A stretch of 44,806 nt of DNA from Lacrimispora sp. (GCA_029256305.1 JAQSYE010000003.1:1-44806); one strand, 5' to 3'; numbered from the stretch's first letter, positions 25,139 to 34,020 are shown. The notes: generated by a model not told the origin, from the letters alone. Numbers and translations are program-made.

Positions 25139-25866
25139 AAACCATTGGAATAATTGGTGGAATGAGTTGGGAATCGACAGCTACTTATTATCTTGAGTTA
25201 AACAGATATACAAATAAAAGATTAGGTGAATATTTCAGTTCCAAATGCATCCTATATAATGTTCAATATCAAGAAATAAAAGAAGTACATAAAAGTGGCA
25301 ACTGGGAACGTGCAGGTGATATTTTAAGTGAAGCAGCGTTAACTCTTGAAAACGCAGGTGCTGATTTAATAATTCTTGCAACTAACACAATGCACATCGC
25401 AGCACCAAGGATACAAAGAGCAATTCATATACCATTTTTACATATTGCTGAAGTAACTGCGGATAAATTATTGGAAGATGATATTAAAAAGGTGGCGTTA
25501 CTGGGGACTCGATTTACGATGGAGAAAGATTTCTATAAAGATGTACTTATAAAACGTGGAGTCAAAGTAATGATCCCGGAAGCAGAGGATATAGATAATA
25601 TTCATCAAATCATCAATAAGGAATTAATCATCGGAGAAATTAAAGATACTTCTCGTAGATATTTTAGTAAAGTCATAACCAAACTGAAACAACAGGGAGC
25701 AGAAGGGGTTATACTTGGATGTACAGAGATCGGATTACTTGTGAGACAAGAAGATAGCTCCCTGCCTGTATATGATACTGCGCTTATACATGCTGATGCG
25801 GCCGCTGAATATGCCATGAAAGAAGACTGGGAAGATCAGCAGACACATCTTTCATGGAATCATTGA
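25135..25866 (+). CDS. Aspartate/glutamate racemase family protein with Thr/Cys active-site pair
   Basis: The 243-residue protein is a two-domain amino acid racemase (IGIIGGMSWESTATYY at the N-terminus). The two catalytic positions are Thr83 in ATNTMH and Cys196 in LGCTEIGLL. Most relatives have cysteine at both. E. coli L-Asp/Glu-specific racemase (EcL-DER) has the same asymmetric Thr/Cys pair, which suggests preference for L-aspartate or L-glutamate. GGAGG lies 7 nt before the ATG. Confidence 0.88.
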   Translation: MKTIGIIGGMSWESTATYYLELNRYTNKRLGEYFSSKCILYNVQYQEIKEVHKSGNWERAGDILSEAALTLENAGADLIILATNTMHIAAPRIQRAIHIPFLHIAEVTADKLLEDDIKKVALLGTRFTMEKDFYKDVLIKRGVKVMIPEAEDIDNIHQIINKELIIGEIKDTSRRYFSKVITKLKQQGAEGVILGCTEIGLLVRQEDSSLPVYDTALIHADAAAEYAMKEDWEDQQTHLSWNH

Positions 25867-25879
25867 AAGGGTTAAAACT

Positions 25880-26482
25880 ATGAAGAATTGGAACGTCGGA
25901 ATATTACTTTTCAATGAGGTTGAATTGCTGGATTTTGCTGGGCCATTTGAAGTCTTCTCAATTACTGCGTACCCCAATTGTGATAAGAAGCCATTTACAG
26001 TAAATACGGTTGCTCAGACAAAAGACTTAATCAGTGTCAGGAATGGTTTGAAAGTTTTACCCGATTATGATTTTATTAATAGTCCTTGTTTTGATATTTT
26101 ACTTATACCAGGCGGTTATGGGGCGGAAGAAATTGAGATTCACAATGAAATACTTATAAACTGGATTAGAGACAAAGCGAGTGAATGCCATATTATTGCA
26201 TCTGTATGTACTGGTTCATTTTTGCTGGCTGAGGCTGGCATATTAGATGGGAAACGTGCAACTACGCACTGGATGGATATAAGCAGGCTGGAAAGAGAAT
26301 ATAGCAAAGTAAAAATTCAACGAGGGGTTAAATTTGTTGATGAAAACACTATCATTACATCTGGTGGTATTTCTGCCGGAATTAATATGTCTTTTTATCT
26401 GCTTATCCGGCTTGTTGGAAAAGAAATTGCGATTGCTACTGCAAAAAGGATGGAATATGATATAGATATACTTAAAATGTGA
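25880..26482 (+). CDS. DJ-1/PfpI family protein
   Basis: The 200-residue class I glutamine-amidotransferase-like fold has nucleophile Cys110 in ASVCTGSFLLAEAG, preceded by the glutamate-region motif LLDFAGPFEVF. The arrangement resembles isonitrile hydratase (InhA-type) and the N-terminal domain of some AraC regulators, but no helix-turn-helix follows. Chaperone, hydratase or glyoxalase activities are possible. Spaced 13 nt from the racemase gene. Confidence 0.87.
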   Translation: MKNWNVGILLFNEVELLDFAGPFEVFSITAYPNCDKKPFTVNTVAQTKDLISVRNGLKVLPDYDFINSPCFDILLIPGGYGAEEIEIHNEILINWIRDKASECHIIASVCTGSFLLAEAGILDGKRATTHWMDISRLEREYSKVKIQRGVKFVDENTIITSGGISAGINMSFYLLIRLVGKEIAIATAKRMEYDIDILKM

Positions 26483-26521
26483 TAAATTGAATTGATTTTA
26501 TAGCAGATGGAGGCATATTAC

Positions 26522-27274
26522 ATGAATAAAAAAGTAATGATCCAAAACCGGCAAAGCTGGGATACCATGGCTGATACATGGTTTGGATCAACAGCTTTGC
26601 CGGTATATGGCTGTCTTGCACCTACAGAAACAGAATTAAAGCTGTTTTCTGACCTTAGCTACAAAAAGGTGTTGGATATTGGCTGCGGCAGCGGTCATTC
26701 TCTGAAATGGTGTGGTGACAACGGCGCATCAGAACTATGGGGAGTTGATATTTCTTCAAGGCAGATTGAAAATGCAGATAGATATTTGGCTCAAAACAGT
26801 TATAAAGCAATATTGTCCGTTTCTCCTATGGAGGAAATGGGGGAGATGCCCAAGAAGTATTTTGATGTCATATATTCAATATACGCATTAGGGTGGACTG
26901 TAGATTTACCTAAAACAATCCATAATATTTCAGATTGCATCAAACAAGGCGGCACTCTGATTTTTTCATGGGATCACCCGCTGATGCATTGTGTGACGGC
27001 AAGGGATAACAAACTCTTACTGGAAGGCTGCAGCTATATTACAGACGAAATGGTTACTTTTGAACTGCGCGGTAACCCCGTTACTATTCAAAACCGAAAG
27101 ATGTCTACGTGGATTAATACATTGGCGGAGGAAGGCTTTAAAATTGAAAGGATAATCGAAGAAACCAGTCAGGACATAATAGAACAGGAGTATGAGTTTT
27201 CTGAAAGTTATTATGCTCCCAGCCGTGCAAAGGTAATACCCCTTTCCTTTATAATTAAAGCAACTAAACTATAA
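26522..27274 (+). CDS. Class I SAM-dependent methyltransferase
   Basis: The 250-residue protein has the SAM-binding motif VLDIGCGSGHSLKW (about 51-64), an acidic LWGVDISSRQIENA and the post-motif DVIYSIYALGWTVD. It resembles the UbiE/Methyltransf_11 group. I chose ATG 26522 because the ATG at 26507 overlaps the GGAGG ribosome site. Target unknown. Confidence 0.9.
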   Translation: MNKKVMIQNRQSWDTMADTWFGSTALPVYGCLAPTETELKLFSDLSYKKVLDIGCGSGHSLKWCGDNGASELWGVDISSRQIENADRYLAQNSYKAILSVSPMEEMGEMPKKYFDVIYSIYALGWTVDLPKTIHNISDCIKQGGTLIFSWDHPLMHCVTARDNKLLLEGCSYITDEMVTFELRGNPVTIQNRKMSTWINTLAEEGFKIERIIEETSQDIIEQEYEFSESYYAPSRAKVIPLSFIIKATKL

Positions 27275-27370
27275 AATAATGTAATGACAAATTCCTTACA
27301 TAAAGTATTTAATCTGAATGATGTTTCAGTTATAATAAAAAGTATTTAAATTAGACGGGGATTAGCCATC

Positions 27371-27662
27371 ATGCAAAGCTATTATTGGGATACTCAAATT
27401 GAGTATTTAAAGAATACGAGAAAGCAGTTCTGTTGTTAGCAGTGGGAAGTACATATACGGGTATTGACTTAGGAGGGGAACTGCTGACGAATGCGAAACA
27501 GCTGTTTGAGAATGCCCCTTTTCAGACAAAATTTATAAAGGAAGATGTTTTAGATTTTACTCCAACAAAAAAATATGACATAATAAAGATCACTTAAAAG
27601 ACGGCATTCCTATCTCTGCATTAAATGCAAGATCATTATTAATTTCATTTGGAACCAAATAA
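27371..27662 (+). pseudogene. Decayed SAM methyltransferase gene
   Basis: Three in-order fragments of one methyltransferase are visible. MQSYYWDTQIEYLKNTRKQF starts at 27371 and hits a stop. GSTYTGIDLGGELLTNAKQL and VLDFTPTKKYDII lie in a second stretch ending at 27597. KDGIPISALNARSLLISFGT then gives a plausible C-terminus ending at 27662. Large internal parts, including the glycine-rich motif I, are deleted. It lies in the gap between two intact genes and is not related closely to the intact methyltransferase at 26522. Confidence 0.7.
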
Positions 27663-27691
27663 TATAAATTTTAATACGTGGGAGTTATGAG

Positions 27692-27946
27692 ATGAAAATT
27701 GACTCTGTGGAAATTGATTTAATAAAAAATCTTGATAAAATACATACAACAGAATTGGGTGCTCAGAGGATCAGGATGAATCTGAGTCTGGACACGCCGG
27801 ATTTAATTGCTTGGAGTAAAAAATGTGTTAAAAATGCAGACAGTATAAGCAGAAAAGGAAAGAATTGGTATGTGGATGTTGGCGGCTGTATTTTAACTAT
27901 TAACGCATATAGTTTTACAATAATTACAGCTCATATAAAGAAATAA
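27692..27946 (+). CDS. DUF3781 family protein
   Basis: The 84-residue small protein matches the DUF3781 pattern: KIHTTELGAQRIRMNL, then GKNWYVDVGGCILTINAYSF and TIITAHIKK at the end. The family has no assigned function. GGGAG lies about 8 nt before the ATG. It is common in Firmicutes near small accessory enzymes like those around it. Confidence 0.85.
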   Translation: MKIDSVEIDLIKNLDKIHTTELGAQRIRMNLSLDTPDLIAWSKKCVKNADSISRKGKNWYVDVGGCILTINAYSFTIITAHIKK

Positions 27947-27992
27947 TGGGAAGAACAGTGAAATTCTCTTTAATAGAGCGGAGGACAAAACT

Positions 27993-28580
27993 ATGAGAGT
28001 GTTTGTCGTGTACTGCCATCCAAGTAAAAAAAGCTTTACGCATGATATCAAACAGGAATTTTTAAAGGGACTAAATGACGCAAATCATGAATTTGTTGTC
28101 TCTGATTTATATGAGATGAATTTTAATGAGGAGATGTCAGAAGACGAATATGAAAGAGAAGCTTATTACAGAACGGATATCCCAGTAGCTGACGATGTTA
28201 TTGAAGAACAACGGAAAATACAGAAATCTGATGCAATCGTATTCATATATCCTGTTTTTTGGACAGAGGCTCCTGCAAAATTAGTAGGGTGGTTTGACCG
28301 GATATGGACGAGCGGTTTCGCATATAATCCGAATCCCCAAATGAAAGTACTTAAGAAGGCATTATTTATCTTAAGTGCCGGTAAAACAATGGAATCTCTT
28401 GAAGAAACAGGGGAATCGAATGCTATGAGAACTGTAATGCTGGGAGATAGGATCAGAAACAGAGCACTTGAGAAAGAAATGATTATATTTGATGGTACTA
28501 CCCATTGGGATGAGGAGCAACGAAAGGAACGGATGGCAGAGTATCTTAATACTGCATATAAGTTAGGGTTGAATTTTTAA
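27993..28580 (+). CDS. NAD(P)H dehydrogenase (quinone)-like flavodoxin-fold protein
   Basis: The 195-residue Flavodoxin_2 family protein (MdaB/KefF/NQO type) starts MRVFVVYCHPSKKSFTH, where the phosphate loop binds FMN or FAD. It continues with AIVFIYPVFWTEAPAKLVGW and FDRIWTSGFAY, the standard flavin-contact motifs. It is likely a two-electron quinone or nitro reductase. GGAGG is 8 nt before the ATG. Confidence 0.9.
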   Translation: MRVFVVYCHPSKKSFTHDIKQEFLKGLNDANHEFVVSDLYEMNFNEEMSEDEYEREAYYRTDIPVADDVIEEQRKIQKSDAIVFIYPVFWTEAPAKLVGWFDRIWTSGFAYNPNPQMKVLKKALFILSAGKTMESLEETGESNAMRTVMLGDRIRNRALEKEMIIFDGTTHWDEEQRKERMAEYLNTAYKLGLNF

Positions 28581-28610
28581 TATGGATTAATCACTAATGG
28601 GGGTATTTGT

Positions 28611-29042
28611 ATGAATAGCAAATTGGAGTATGATTCGGAGTATTGTAATGTAAGATATATGGAACACGATAACGTTGTGCTTTTGACATGGAAAAGATTC
28701 GCACGATTAGACAATTACAGAAAGCCGACTCTATTTGCACTGGAATTATTAAAGCAATATCCAAATAGTAATTTTGTCGTTGACGCAAAGAACGGATTTG
28801 AGGATGATAATGAAGATGTAATATGGGGATTTTCTTATCTTCTTCCCAATATGGCAAAAACCGATTGCAAATACGTTATCTTCATTATGCAGGAGGCAGA
28901 TGATATTCAAGACGAAATGGACATGTGGACAATGGAGTTCGGTAAGTATTTTGCAGTTGCCAAAGTAAATAGTTTTGAACAGGCTGTCAGTAAAATCCAC
29001 ATTTATGAACTCAAGAACAGAGCCAGGCAATTATCAATATGA
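28611..29042 (+). CDS. Uncharacterised protein, possibly SpoIIAA/STAS-like
   Basis: The 143-residue soluble protein has alternating strands and helices (NVVLLTWKRFARLDNYR, SNFVVDAKNGFEDDNEDV, CKYVIFIMQEADDIQDEM, FAVAKVNSFEQAVSKI). This spacing is reminiscent of the STAS/SpoIIAA-like lipid-binding fold, but I have no motif to settle it. GGGGG precedes the ATG. No membrane segment is present. Confidence 0.6.
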   Translation: MNSKLEYDSEYCNVRYMEHDNVVLLTWKRFARLDNYRKPTLFALELLKQYPNSNFVVDAKNGFEDDNEDVIWGFSYLLPNMAKTDCKYVIFIMQEADDIQDEMDMWTMEFGKYFAVAKVNSFEQAVSKIHIYELKNRARQLSI

Positions 29043-29056
29043 ATAATATAAACTGA

Positions 29057-29212
29057 TCGCCGCTCTTCGATATTCCTGAAGAGTCGGCAACGGGGACTTC
29101 AAATGGTGCGTTAGCATGCTATCTGTATAAACAAGGGATTGCAAGTTCGGACAGCTGTGAAAATATGATTTTCGAGCAAGGTTATACGTTCATTCACTTT
29201 CCCCTTTTACAT
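29057..29212 (+). pseudogene. PhzF-family gene fragment
   Basis: One frame reads PLFDIPEESATGTSNGALAC followed by YLYKQGIASSDSCENMIFEQ. This is the C-terminal half motif of PhzF-like isomerases (IPEESATGTSNGALA is the conserved active-site-proximal turn). The N-terminal ~200 residues are missing and the frame then enters the 3' end of the opposite-strand transporter. It is a dead fragment. Confidence 0.72.
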
Positions 29213-29213
29213 A

Positions 29214-30082
29214 TTATGTATGATATTGTGCTTTCACAAGATAAACGCCTGCCACTACTATCACGATTCCAGCAATTTCTTTTGGTGATATTATTTCTGA
29301 AAACAAAAGGAACGAATAGACGGATGCAATCGCTGGTTGAGAAAGACAAATGATAGATGACAAATTCACATTAATTTCCCCCTGGCAATGCGCAAGGAGG
29401 TTATGTCCTATTACCTGTAAGCAGAGTGTTAAGCCTAGCAATGGCCAGAGCTCGTTTATGCCATTTGGAACCTGAAATCCCTCAATCAGTGCAGAAGAAA
29501 TGAATAAAGCTGTGACACTTCCAAAGCCGCTTACAAACATTATGACACTGCTCTCAATTCTGTCAGCCTATAAGATATCAGCAGAAAGCTTGCGTAGAAA
29601 AATGAAGCGCAAAATGCTAAAAAATCACCAAAATAATTGTAAGTACTAGGATTGATTTTTCCGCCAATTAAAATGAACACTCCTAAAAGTGTTATTACAG
29701 CTCCTGCGAAGAAAAGTTTGGGTATCTTTTCTTTGAAAAGAAAGAAAGATACCGGAATGACTGTGAACGGAGTTAAGTTTGTCAGCAGATTAGCATTCGC
29801 CACCGAAGTATAGCTGAATGATAAATTCCAAAGAGATATATCTCCTGCAAGGAAGACACCTGCTAAAAATAAGATAATGATATCTTTCCGTTTTAGCTGC
29901 TTCAGGTTTTTATAAGCGAGTGGATATAGAATAGGCAGGGAAAACAGTACACGGTAAAACCCTGTATTGATTGGAGATAATGCACTGTATTTTACAAATA
30001 TTCCGCCAGTTGCCAGGAATGCTATTGCAACAAGCTCCAATAGAATATCCTTTGTTTTATTGTGTCTAATACTTATGTCCAT
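29214..30082 (-). pseudogene. EamA/DMT-family transporter split by a frameshift
   Basis: The N-terminal half (180 residues, 29540-30082) carries about six helices of the first EamA repeat and early second repeat. The C-terminal half (108 residues, 29214-29540) carries the rest. Near 29555 the frame breaks: one extra base after SYRLT would restore continuous IESSVIMFVSGFG. Together the halves give a normal ~290-residue DMT transporter. The stop of the first half and ATG of the second overlap as TAATG, so separate translation is possible but a clear ribosome site is lacking. The gene is divergent from a MocR regulator, a frequent partner. Confidence 0.75.
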
Positions 30083-30116
30083 AATAGTTCTCCTTGGATT
30101 ATTTTAAACTTATGAT

Positions 30117-30173
30117 ATACCAATGATGGTGCCATTAAAAGTGCCACTATTACATAAAATAAAGGGGCCACTA
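30117..30173. promoter_or_regulatory. MocR-type operator: phased direct repeats
   Basis: Near-identical 9-mers GTGCCATTA (30129), GTGCCACTA (30141) and GGGCCACTA (30165) have starts 12 and 24 bp apart. A weaker ATACCAATG sits 12 bp before the first. They lie between the EamA gene and the MocR gene, as expected for MocR/GabR/PdxR proteins, which bind direct repeats. The last copy ends just before the MocR ribosome site. Confidence 0.65.
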
Positions 30174-30187
30174 AAAAGGAGGGTTTT

Positions 30188-31612
30188 ATGATTTTCGTTG
30201 TAAAAGAAAGCAGAGAACCTTTGTATATGCAAATCTATCAGCAGTTAAAAAAAGAAATAGTAAACGGCATAAGGAAGGAAGGAGATATTCTGGCTGGAAG
30301 CAGAGGACTGGCGAAAACATTAAGTGTAAGCAGAAATACAGTTGACAGCGCATACAGCCAGTTGCTAGCGGAAGGATATATTACACCGAAAAGGGGAGTG
30401 GGATATGCAGTTACTTCATTGCCTGTATTGAAGATAACCCCCCAAGGGCCATCTTGTGCGTATACAGGACAGATAGTCTCTAATCGTGAAATTCCGAGGA
30501 AAAAAGATATTGTATATGATCTGACAAATGGAAGTCATACAAATGATCTTTTTCCCAAAACACTTTGGCGGAAATATACGTTAGAATGTCTGGATTTGTT
30601 GGACCGCGAAAATAAGTTGGCCTCCCATCTGGATCAGCAGGGGGAGTTGTATTTACGCCGAAATCTGCTCTCCTATCTTGCGCGTATCAGAGGTGTCCGG
30701 TGCAATGAGAATCAGATGATAATTACTTGCGGGATTCAGCAGTCACTGGAATATTTGTGCAGCTTATTCAGTGATAAAAAAGTATGCGTTATAATGGAAG
30801 AGCCTGGCTATCACAAAGCGGTCGCGGTTTTTCTAAATAATGGTCTGGATGTTTGGACAGTACCCACTGATGAAAACGGGATGGTGGTTTCCAGGCTGCC
30901 AGTGGAGTCTAAGAATTATGTGATATATTCAACTCCTTCACACCAATTTCCAACAGGGGTAACGATGCCCATTAAGAGACGTCTGGAGTTATTACAGTGG
31001 GTGAAGGATCACAATGCTTATATTTTAGAAGACGATTTTGATAGCGAACTGCGGTATTATGCAAGACCGATTCCCTCCTTACAATCAATTGATGATGAGG
31101 ATCGGGTAATTTATCTGGGAACCTTTTCAAAAGCGTTATCACCTGCAATCAGGATAGGCTATATGATTTTACCTCCTCACCTGCTGAGATTATATCTGGA
31201 AAAATTCAGAGATTATAACAGTACGGTTCCCGTACTAAATCAATATACGATAGCCCGTTTAATAGAAACCGGAGAGTATGATCGGCATATCAGGCGGTTA
31301 AATCATGTGTTTCGAAAACGGCTGGAGCAATTTAACGATGAGTTCTCGGACGTCAAAGATAAATTAAAAATTTCCGGAAATGGCAGCGGTCAGTATTTTC
31401 TTCTTGAATTTTCATCAATGGCAGATCAGAAGAAGCTGATAAACAAAGCGCTGGATTATGGTGTCAGAGTATACCCAACAATGCAGTTCTGGCAGGAGAA
31501 GGCGGATTGCCCGCCCAATACAATTTTTCTGGGTTTCAGTAAAATTGACTTAAAAGATATACCGGATTGTGTAAGGCGATTAAAAACTGCATGGTCAGAA
31601 TGGCTATATTAA
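30188..31612 (+). CDS. MocR/PdxR-family regulator (GntR DNA-binding domain plus aminotransferase-like domain)
   Basis: The 474-residue protein has a GntR winged helix (about 1-75: EPLYMQIYQQLKKEIVNG, SRGLAKTLSVSRNTVDSAYS) followed by a class I aminotransferase fold. The PLP lysine is in GTFSKALSPAIRIGY, with DDFDSELRYY and the arginine-containing C-terminal part also present. Proteins of this type sense PLP or an amino compound. It is divergent from the broken EamA transporter, with GTGCCA repeats between them, so it probably regulated that exporter and itself. AGGAGGG lies upstream of the ATG. Confidence 0.93.
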   Translation: MIFVVKESREPLYMQIYQQLKKEIVNGIRKEGDILAGSRGLAKTLSVSRNTVDSAYSQLLAEGYITPKRGVGYAVTSLPVLKITPQGPSCAYTGQIVSNREIPRKKDIVYDLTNGSHTNDLFPKTLWRKYTLECLDLLDRENKLASHLDQQGELYLRRNLLSYLARIRGVRCNENQMIITCGIQQSLEYLCSLFSDKKVCVIMEEPGYHKAVAVFLNNGLDVWTVPTDENGMVVSRLPVESKNYVIYSTPSHQFPTGVTMPIKRRLELLQWVKDHNAYILEDDFDSELRYYARPIPSLQSIDDEDRVIYLGTFSKALSPAIRIGYMILPPHLLRLYLEKFRDYNSTVPVLNQYTIARLIETGEYDRHIRRLNHVFRKRLEQFNDEFSDVKDKLKISGNGSGQYFLLEFSSMADQKKLINKALDYGVRVYPTMQFWQEKADCPPNTIFLGFSKIDLKDIPDCVRRLKTAWSEWLY

Positions 31613-31629
31613 AGAGGAATGATTATTTT

Positions 31630-32175
31630 ATGAAAATTGAAAGTACAAAACTTAAAGATGTTAAAATTATGGAATACGAGCCCAGGTTTGATAATAGAGG
31701 ATTCTCATACTGCATCTATAACAAAGGCGAATTAGAGCAGGCAGATATAAAGTTCGAGTACATAGAGGAGCGGGTGTATTTTTCAGAAAAAGCAGGCACG
31801 CTCTACGGAATCCATTTTCAGAATAATCCAAAACCCCAGACAAAGCTTTTATATTGTATTAAAGGCAGAGGGATTGATTATGCGGTCGATTTACGAAAAA
31901 ATTCATCCACGTATTTGCAGTGGGTTGGGGTGGAATTAAGTGCTGAGAACAAAAAACAGATCTATATTCCAAAAGGTTTTGGTCATGCTTTTCTATCCCT
32001 TGAAGATGGTACCATGAATGTAATGCGTTTTGATGAACCATTTTGTAATCAGTTCTCACGTCAAATTGCATATAACGATCCTGACATTAGTATTAAATAT
32101 CCCATTAACGATCCAATACTCGCACCTCATGACAGGAATGCCCCAATGTTAGCGGAGAGCGATATAAATCTATAA
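31630..32175 (+). CDS. dTDP-4-dehydrorhamnose 3,5-epimerase-like (RmlC family) protein
   Basis: The 181-residue cupin-type protein has FDNRGFSYCIYNK at the N-terminus, GTLYGIHFQNNPKPQTKLLY with the active-site His, YAVDLRKNSSTYLQWVGVEL and YIPKGFGHAFLSLEDG. It is a clear RmlC homologue and may act on a nucleotide sugar. No other rml genes are nearby, so the substrate is open. ATG 31630 is preceded by AGAGGA. Confidence 0.88.
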   Translation: MKIESTKLKDVKIMEYEPRFDNRGFSYCIYNKGELEQADIKFEYIEERVYFSEKAGTLYGIHFQNNPKPQTKLLYCIKGRGIDYAVDLRKNSSTYLQWVGVELSAENKKQIYIPKGFGHAFLSLEDGTMNVMRFDEPFCNQFSRQIAYNDPDISIKYPINDPILAPHDRNAPMLAESDINL

Positions 32176-32224
32176 AAGTTTAAATAATAACCCCCATTTA
32201 TAAAACGAAAAAGAGGATGGAGAT

Positions 32225-32761
32225 ATGATACTATCTGATAAAACAATTATTAAAATGCTAAAAGATAAAACACTGTTCATCGAACCCTTGGAAGAGGGCC
32301 AGATCCAGCCCGCAAGTGTGGATATTCGACTTGGAAATACATTTAGTGTAGTAGAGGATACTTCGAACGGAATTATAACAATGCAAAACGAGATTAAATA
32401 TAAGACAATTGTGACGGATAAATATCTGCTCCTTCCTGGTCAGTTTGTTCTTGCAACCACATTGGAGTATTTTGCTATGCCTGATGATCTGACTGCCTTT
32501 GTTGAAGGGAGGAGTTCCCTTGGCAGGCTGGGGCTTTTTATCCAGAATGCGGGGTGGGTTGATCCTGGATTTGAGGGAGAAATAACTCTTGAGTTGTTTA
32601 ATGCAAACCGATGCGCGATTGAGTTGCAGTCTGGTCGTAGGGTAGGACAGCTTGTTTTTGCCAAAATGGATGAGCATGCTTTGAATCCATACCGGGGAAA
32701 ATATCAGGGGCAAAAGGGGGCCACTGGCTCAAAGGTATTTATGGACTTCGATATTGAGTAA
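32225..32761 (+). CDS. dcd: dCTP deaminase
   Basis: The 178-residue trimeric dUTPase-fold enzyme deaminates dCTP to dUTP (or to dUMP in bifunctional members). It has GQIQPASVDIRLGNTF, the active-site EGRSSLGRLGLF with conserved Ser-Ser-x-x-Arg, and the catalytic glutamate region WVDPGFEGEITLELFN. The C-terminal PYRGKYQGQKGATGSKV folds over the nucleotide. GGATGGAG lies upstream of the ATG. A role in dTTP supply or in phage defence-like nucleotide control cannot be told from sequence. Confidence 0.93.
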   Translation: MILSDKTIIKMLKDKTLFIEPLEEGQIQPASVDIRLGNTFSVVEDTSNGIITMQNEIKYKTIVTDKYLLLPGQFVLATTLEYFAMPDDLTAFVEGRSSLGRLGLFIQNAGWVDPGFEGEITLELFNANRCAIELQSGRRVGQLVFAKMDEHALNPYRGKYQGQKGATGSKVFMDFDIE

Positions 32762-32793
32762 TGAAATAATGTTCACATCAGGAGGAATAAATA

Positions 32794-33471
32794 TTGAATA
32801 AGGACGATTTTAAAAAGATAGAAGAATATATGCTGGAGTGCATGAAGGACTGTGCCCATGATAAGGATCATATTTACCGTGTCCTCTATTTAGCTTTAGA
32901 TATTGCAAAATATGAAGAAGATGTAAATTTTGATGTACTGATCACCGCCTGTCTTCTCCATGATATAGGGCGGCAGGATCAGTTTAATGACTCGCGGATC
33001 AGACACGAAGTGGCAGGCAGCCAAAAAGCATATAACTTTTTACTACATAATAATTGGACAGAAGAATCTGCCCGACATGTATCAGACAGCATTATGTCCC
33101 ATAGTTACAGAAGCGGGAATATTCCAAAGAGTATAGAGGCAAAGATCCTGTTTGACTCTGATAAACTAGATGTCACAGGTACATTAGGAATTGCCCGCAC
33201 ATTATTGTATTTAGGAATTGCTTCAGAGCCGCTTTACTCTTTAGACCCGGAAGGGAGTGTTTCTGATGGATCAAATGACACCCAGCCGTCTTTCTTTCAC
33301 GAATTTAAATACAAGCTGGAGAAAATATATGATGAATTTCATACCAAAAGAGCGACTCAGATCGGGCAGGAGCGAAAGGCATCTGCAGTTTCTTTTTATA
33401 ACAGTATGTTAACTGAGGCTCGATCCTGTTATACAGATGGAATGGAAGAGCTTTTTAAGATAGTGAAATAA
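32794..33471 (+). CDS. HD-domain phosphohydrolase
   Basis: The 225-residue HD hydrolase has CAHDKDHIYRVLYLALDIA (first His pair), the HD motif in CLLHDIGRQD and a later SHSYRSG and LFDSDKLDVTG metal-site motif. The start is TTG 32794, chosen because AGGAGGA lies 7 nt upstream and no ATG is present until residue 13. Substrate: phosphate ester or nucleotide, unspecified. Confidence 0.9.
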   Translation: MNKDDFKKIEEYMLECMKDCAHDKDHIYRVLYLALDIAKYEEDVNFDVLITACLLHDIGRQDQFNDSRIRHEVAGSQKAYNFLLHNNWTEESARHVSDSIMSHSYRSGNIPKSIEAKILFDSDKLDVTGTLGIARTLLYLGIASEPLYSLDPEGSVSDGSNDTQPSFFHEFKYKLEKIYDEFHTKRATQIGQERKASAVSFYNSMLTEARSCYTDGMEELFKIVK

Positions 33472-33510
33472 GCGGTGTCTGTACAATAAATTGTTATGTT
33501 GGAGGCTGAA

Positions 33511-34011
33511 ATGGTAATTACGTATCGAATCCCAACACTGGCTGATCTGAAGAAAGTCAGTGAACAAATCATGCTAAGTTATGTGTCCGCATATGAAGGT
33601 CTTATGGATCATGAATATTTATCAACGCTGAAAGCAGACCACTGGGAATCGGTTCTGCAGGAGAGTATCCAAAATGGGGACACCTGCCTCATTGCGGAAT
33701 ACAATGGAATTATTATAGGAAGCACTGTGTTTGGAACTGTTTCGGCCGGTGATGAAATCTATGCTCAGTGGCACGCATTCTATCTTTTGCCCCAATATAT
33801 TGGAATTGGGATCGGACATTCATTTTATCAGAAAATTGAAGAAGAGATGATACGCCAGAAATGTAAACGATGTATACTGGAAGTATTGTCATCCAATAAA
33901 CGGGCAATTAAATTTTACATAAGCCATGGTTTTGCAAAGTCAGAATTGTTCGATGTAGAAGAGAATGACATGATATTATTATGCAATAAAATGACGAAAG
34001 ATTTTAAGTAG
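33511..34011 (+). CDS. GNAT-family N-acetyltransferase
   Basis: The 166-residue single GNAT domain has an N-terminal RIPTLADLKKVSEQ region, YAQWHAFYLLPQYIGIGIGH acetyl-CoA loop and LEVLSSNKRAIKFYISHGF in the last helix-strand. ATG 33511 is 5 nt after GGAGG; an earlier ATG at 33496 overlaps that site. Substrate unknown. Confidence 0.88.
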   Translation: MVITYRIPTLADLKKVSEQIMLSYVSAYEGLMDHEYLSTLKADHWESVLQESIQNGDTCLIAEYNGIIIGSTVFGTVSAGDEIYAQWHAFYLLPQYIGIGIGHSFYQKIEEEMIRQKCKRCILEVLSSNKRAIKFYISHGFAKSELFDVEENDMILLCNKMTKDFK

Positions 34012-34020
34012 GAGCGCTTT

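Noticed and set aside
32258-32713. 151-codon minus-strand frame
   Set aside because: Antisense to dCTP deaminase, whose motifs are intact.
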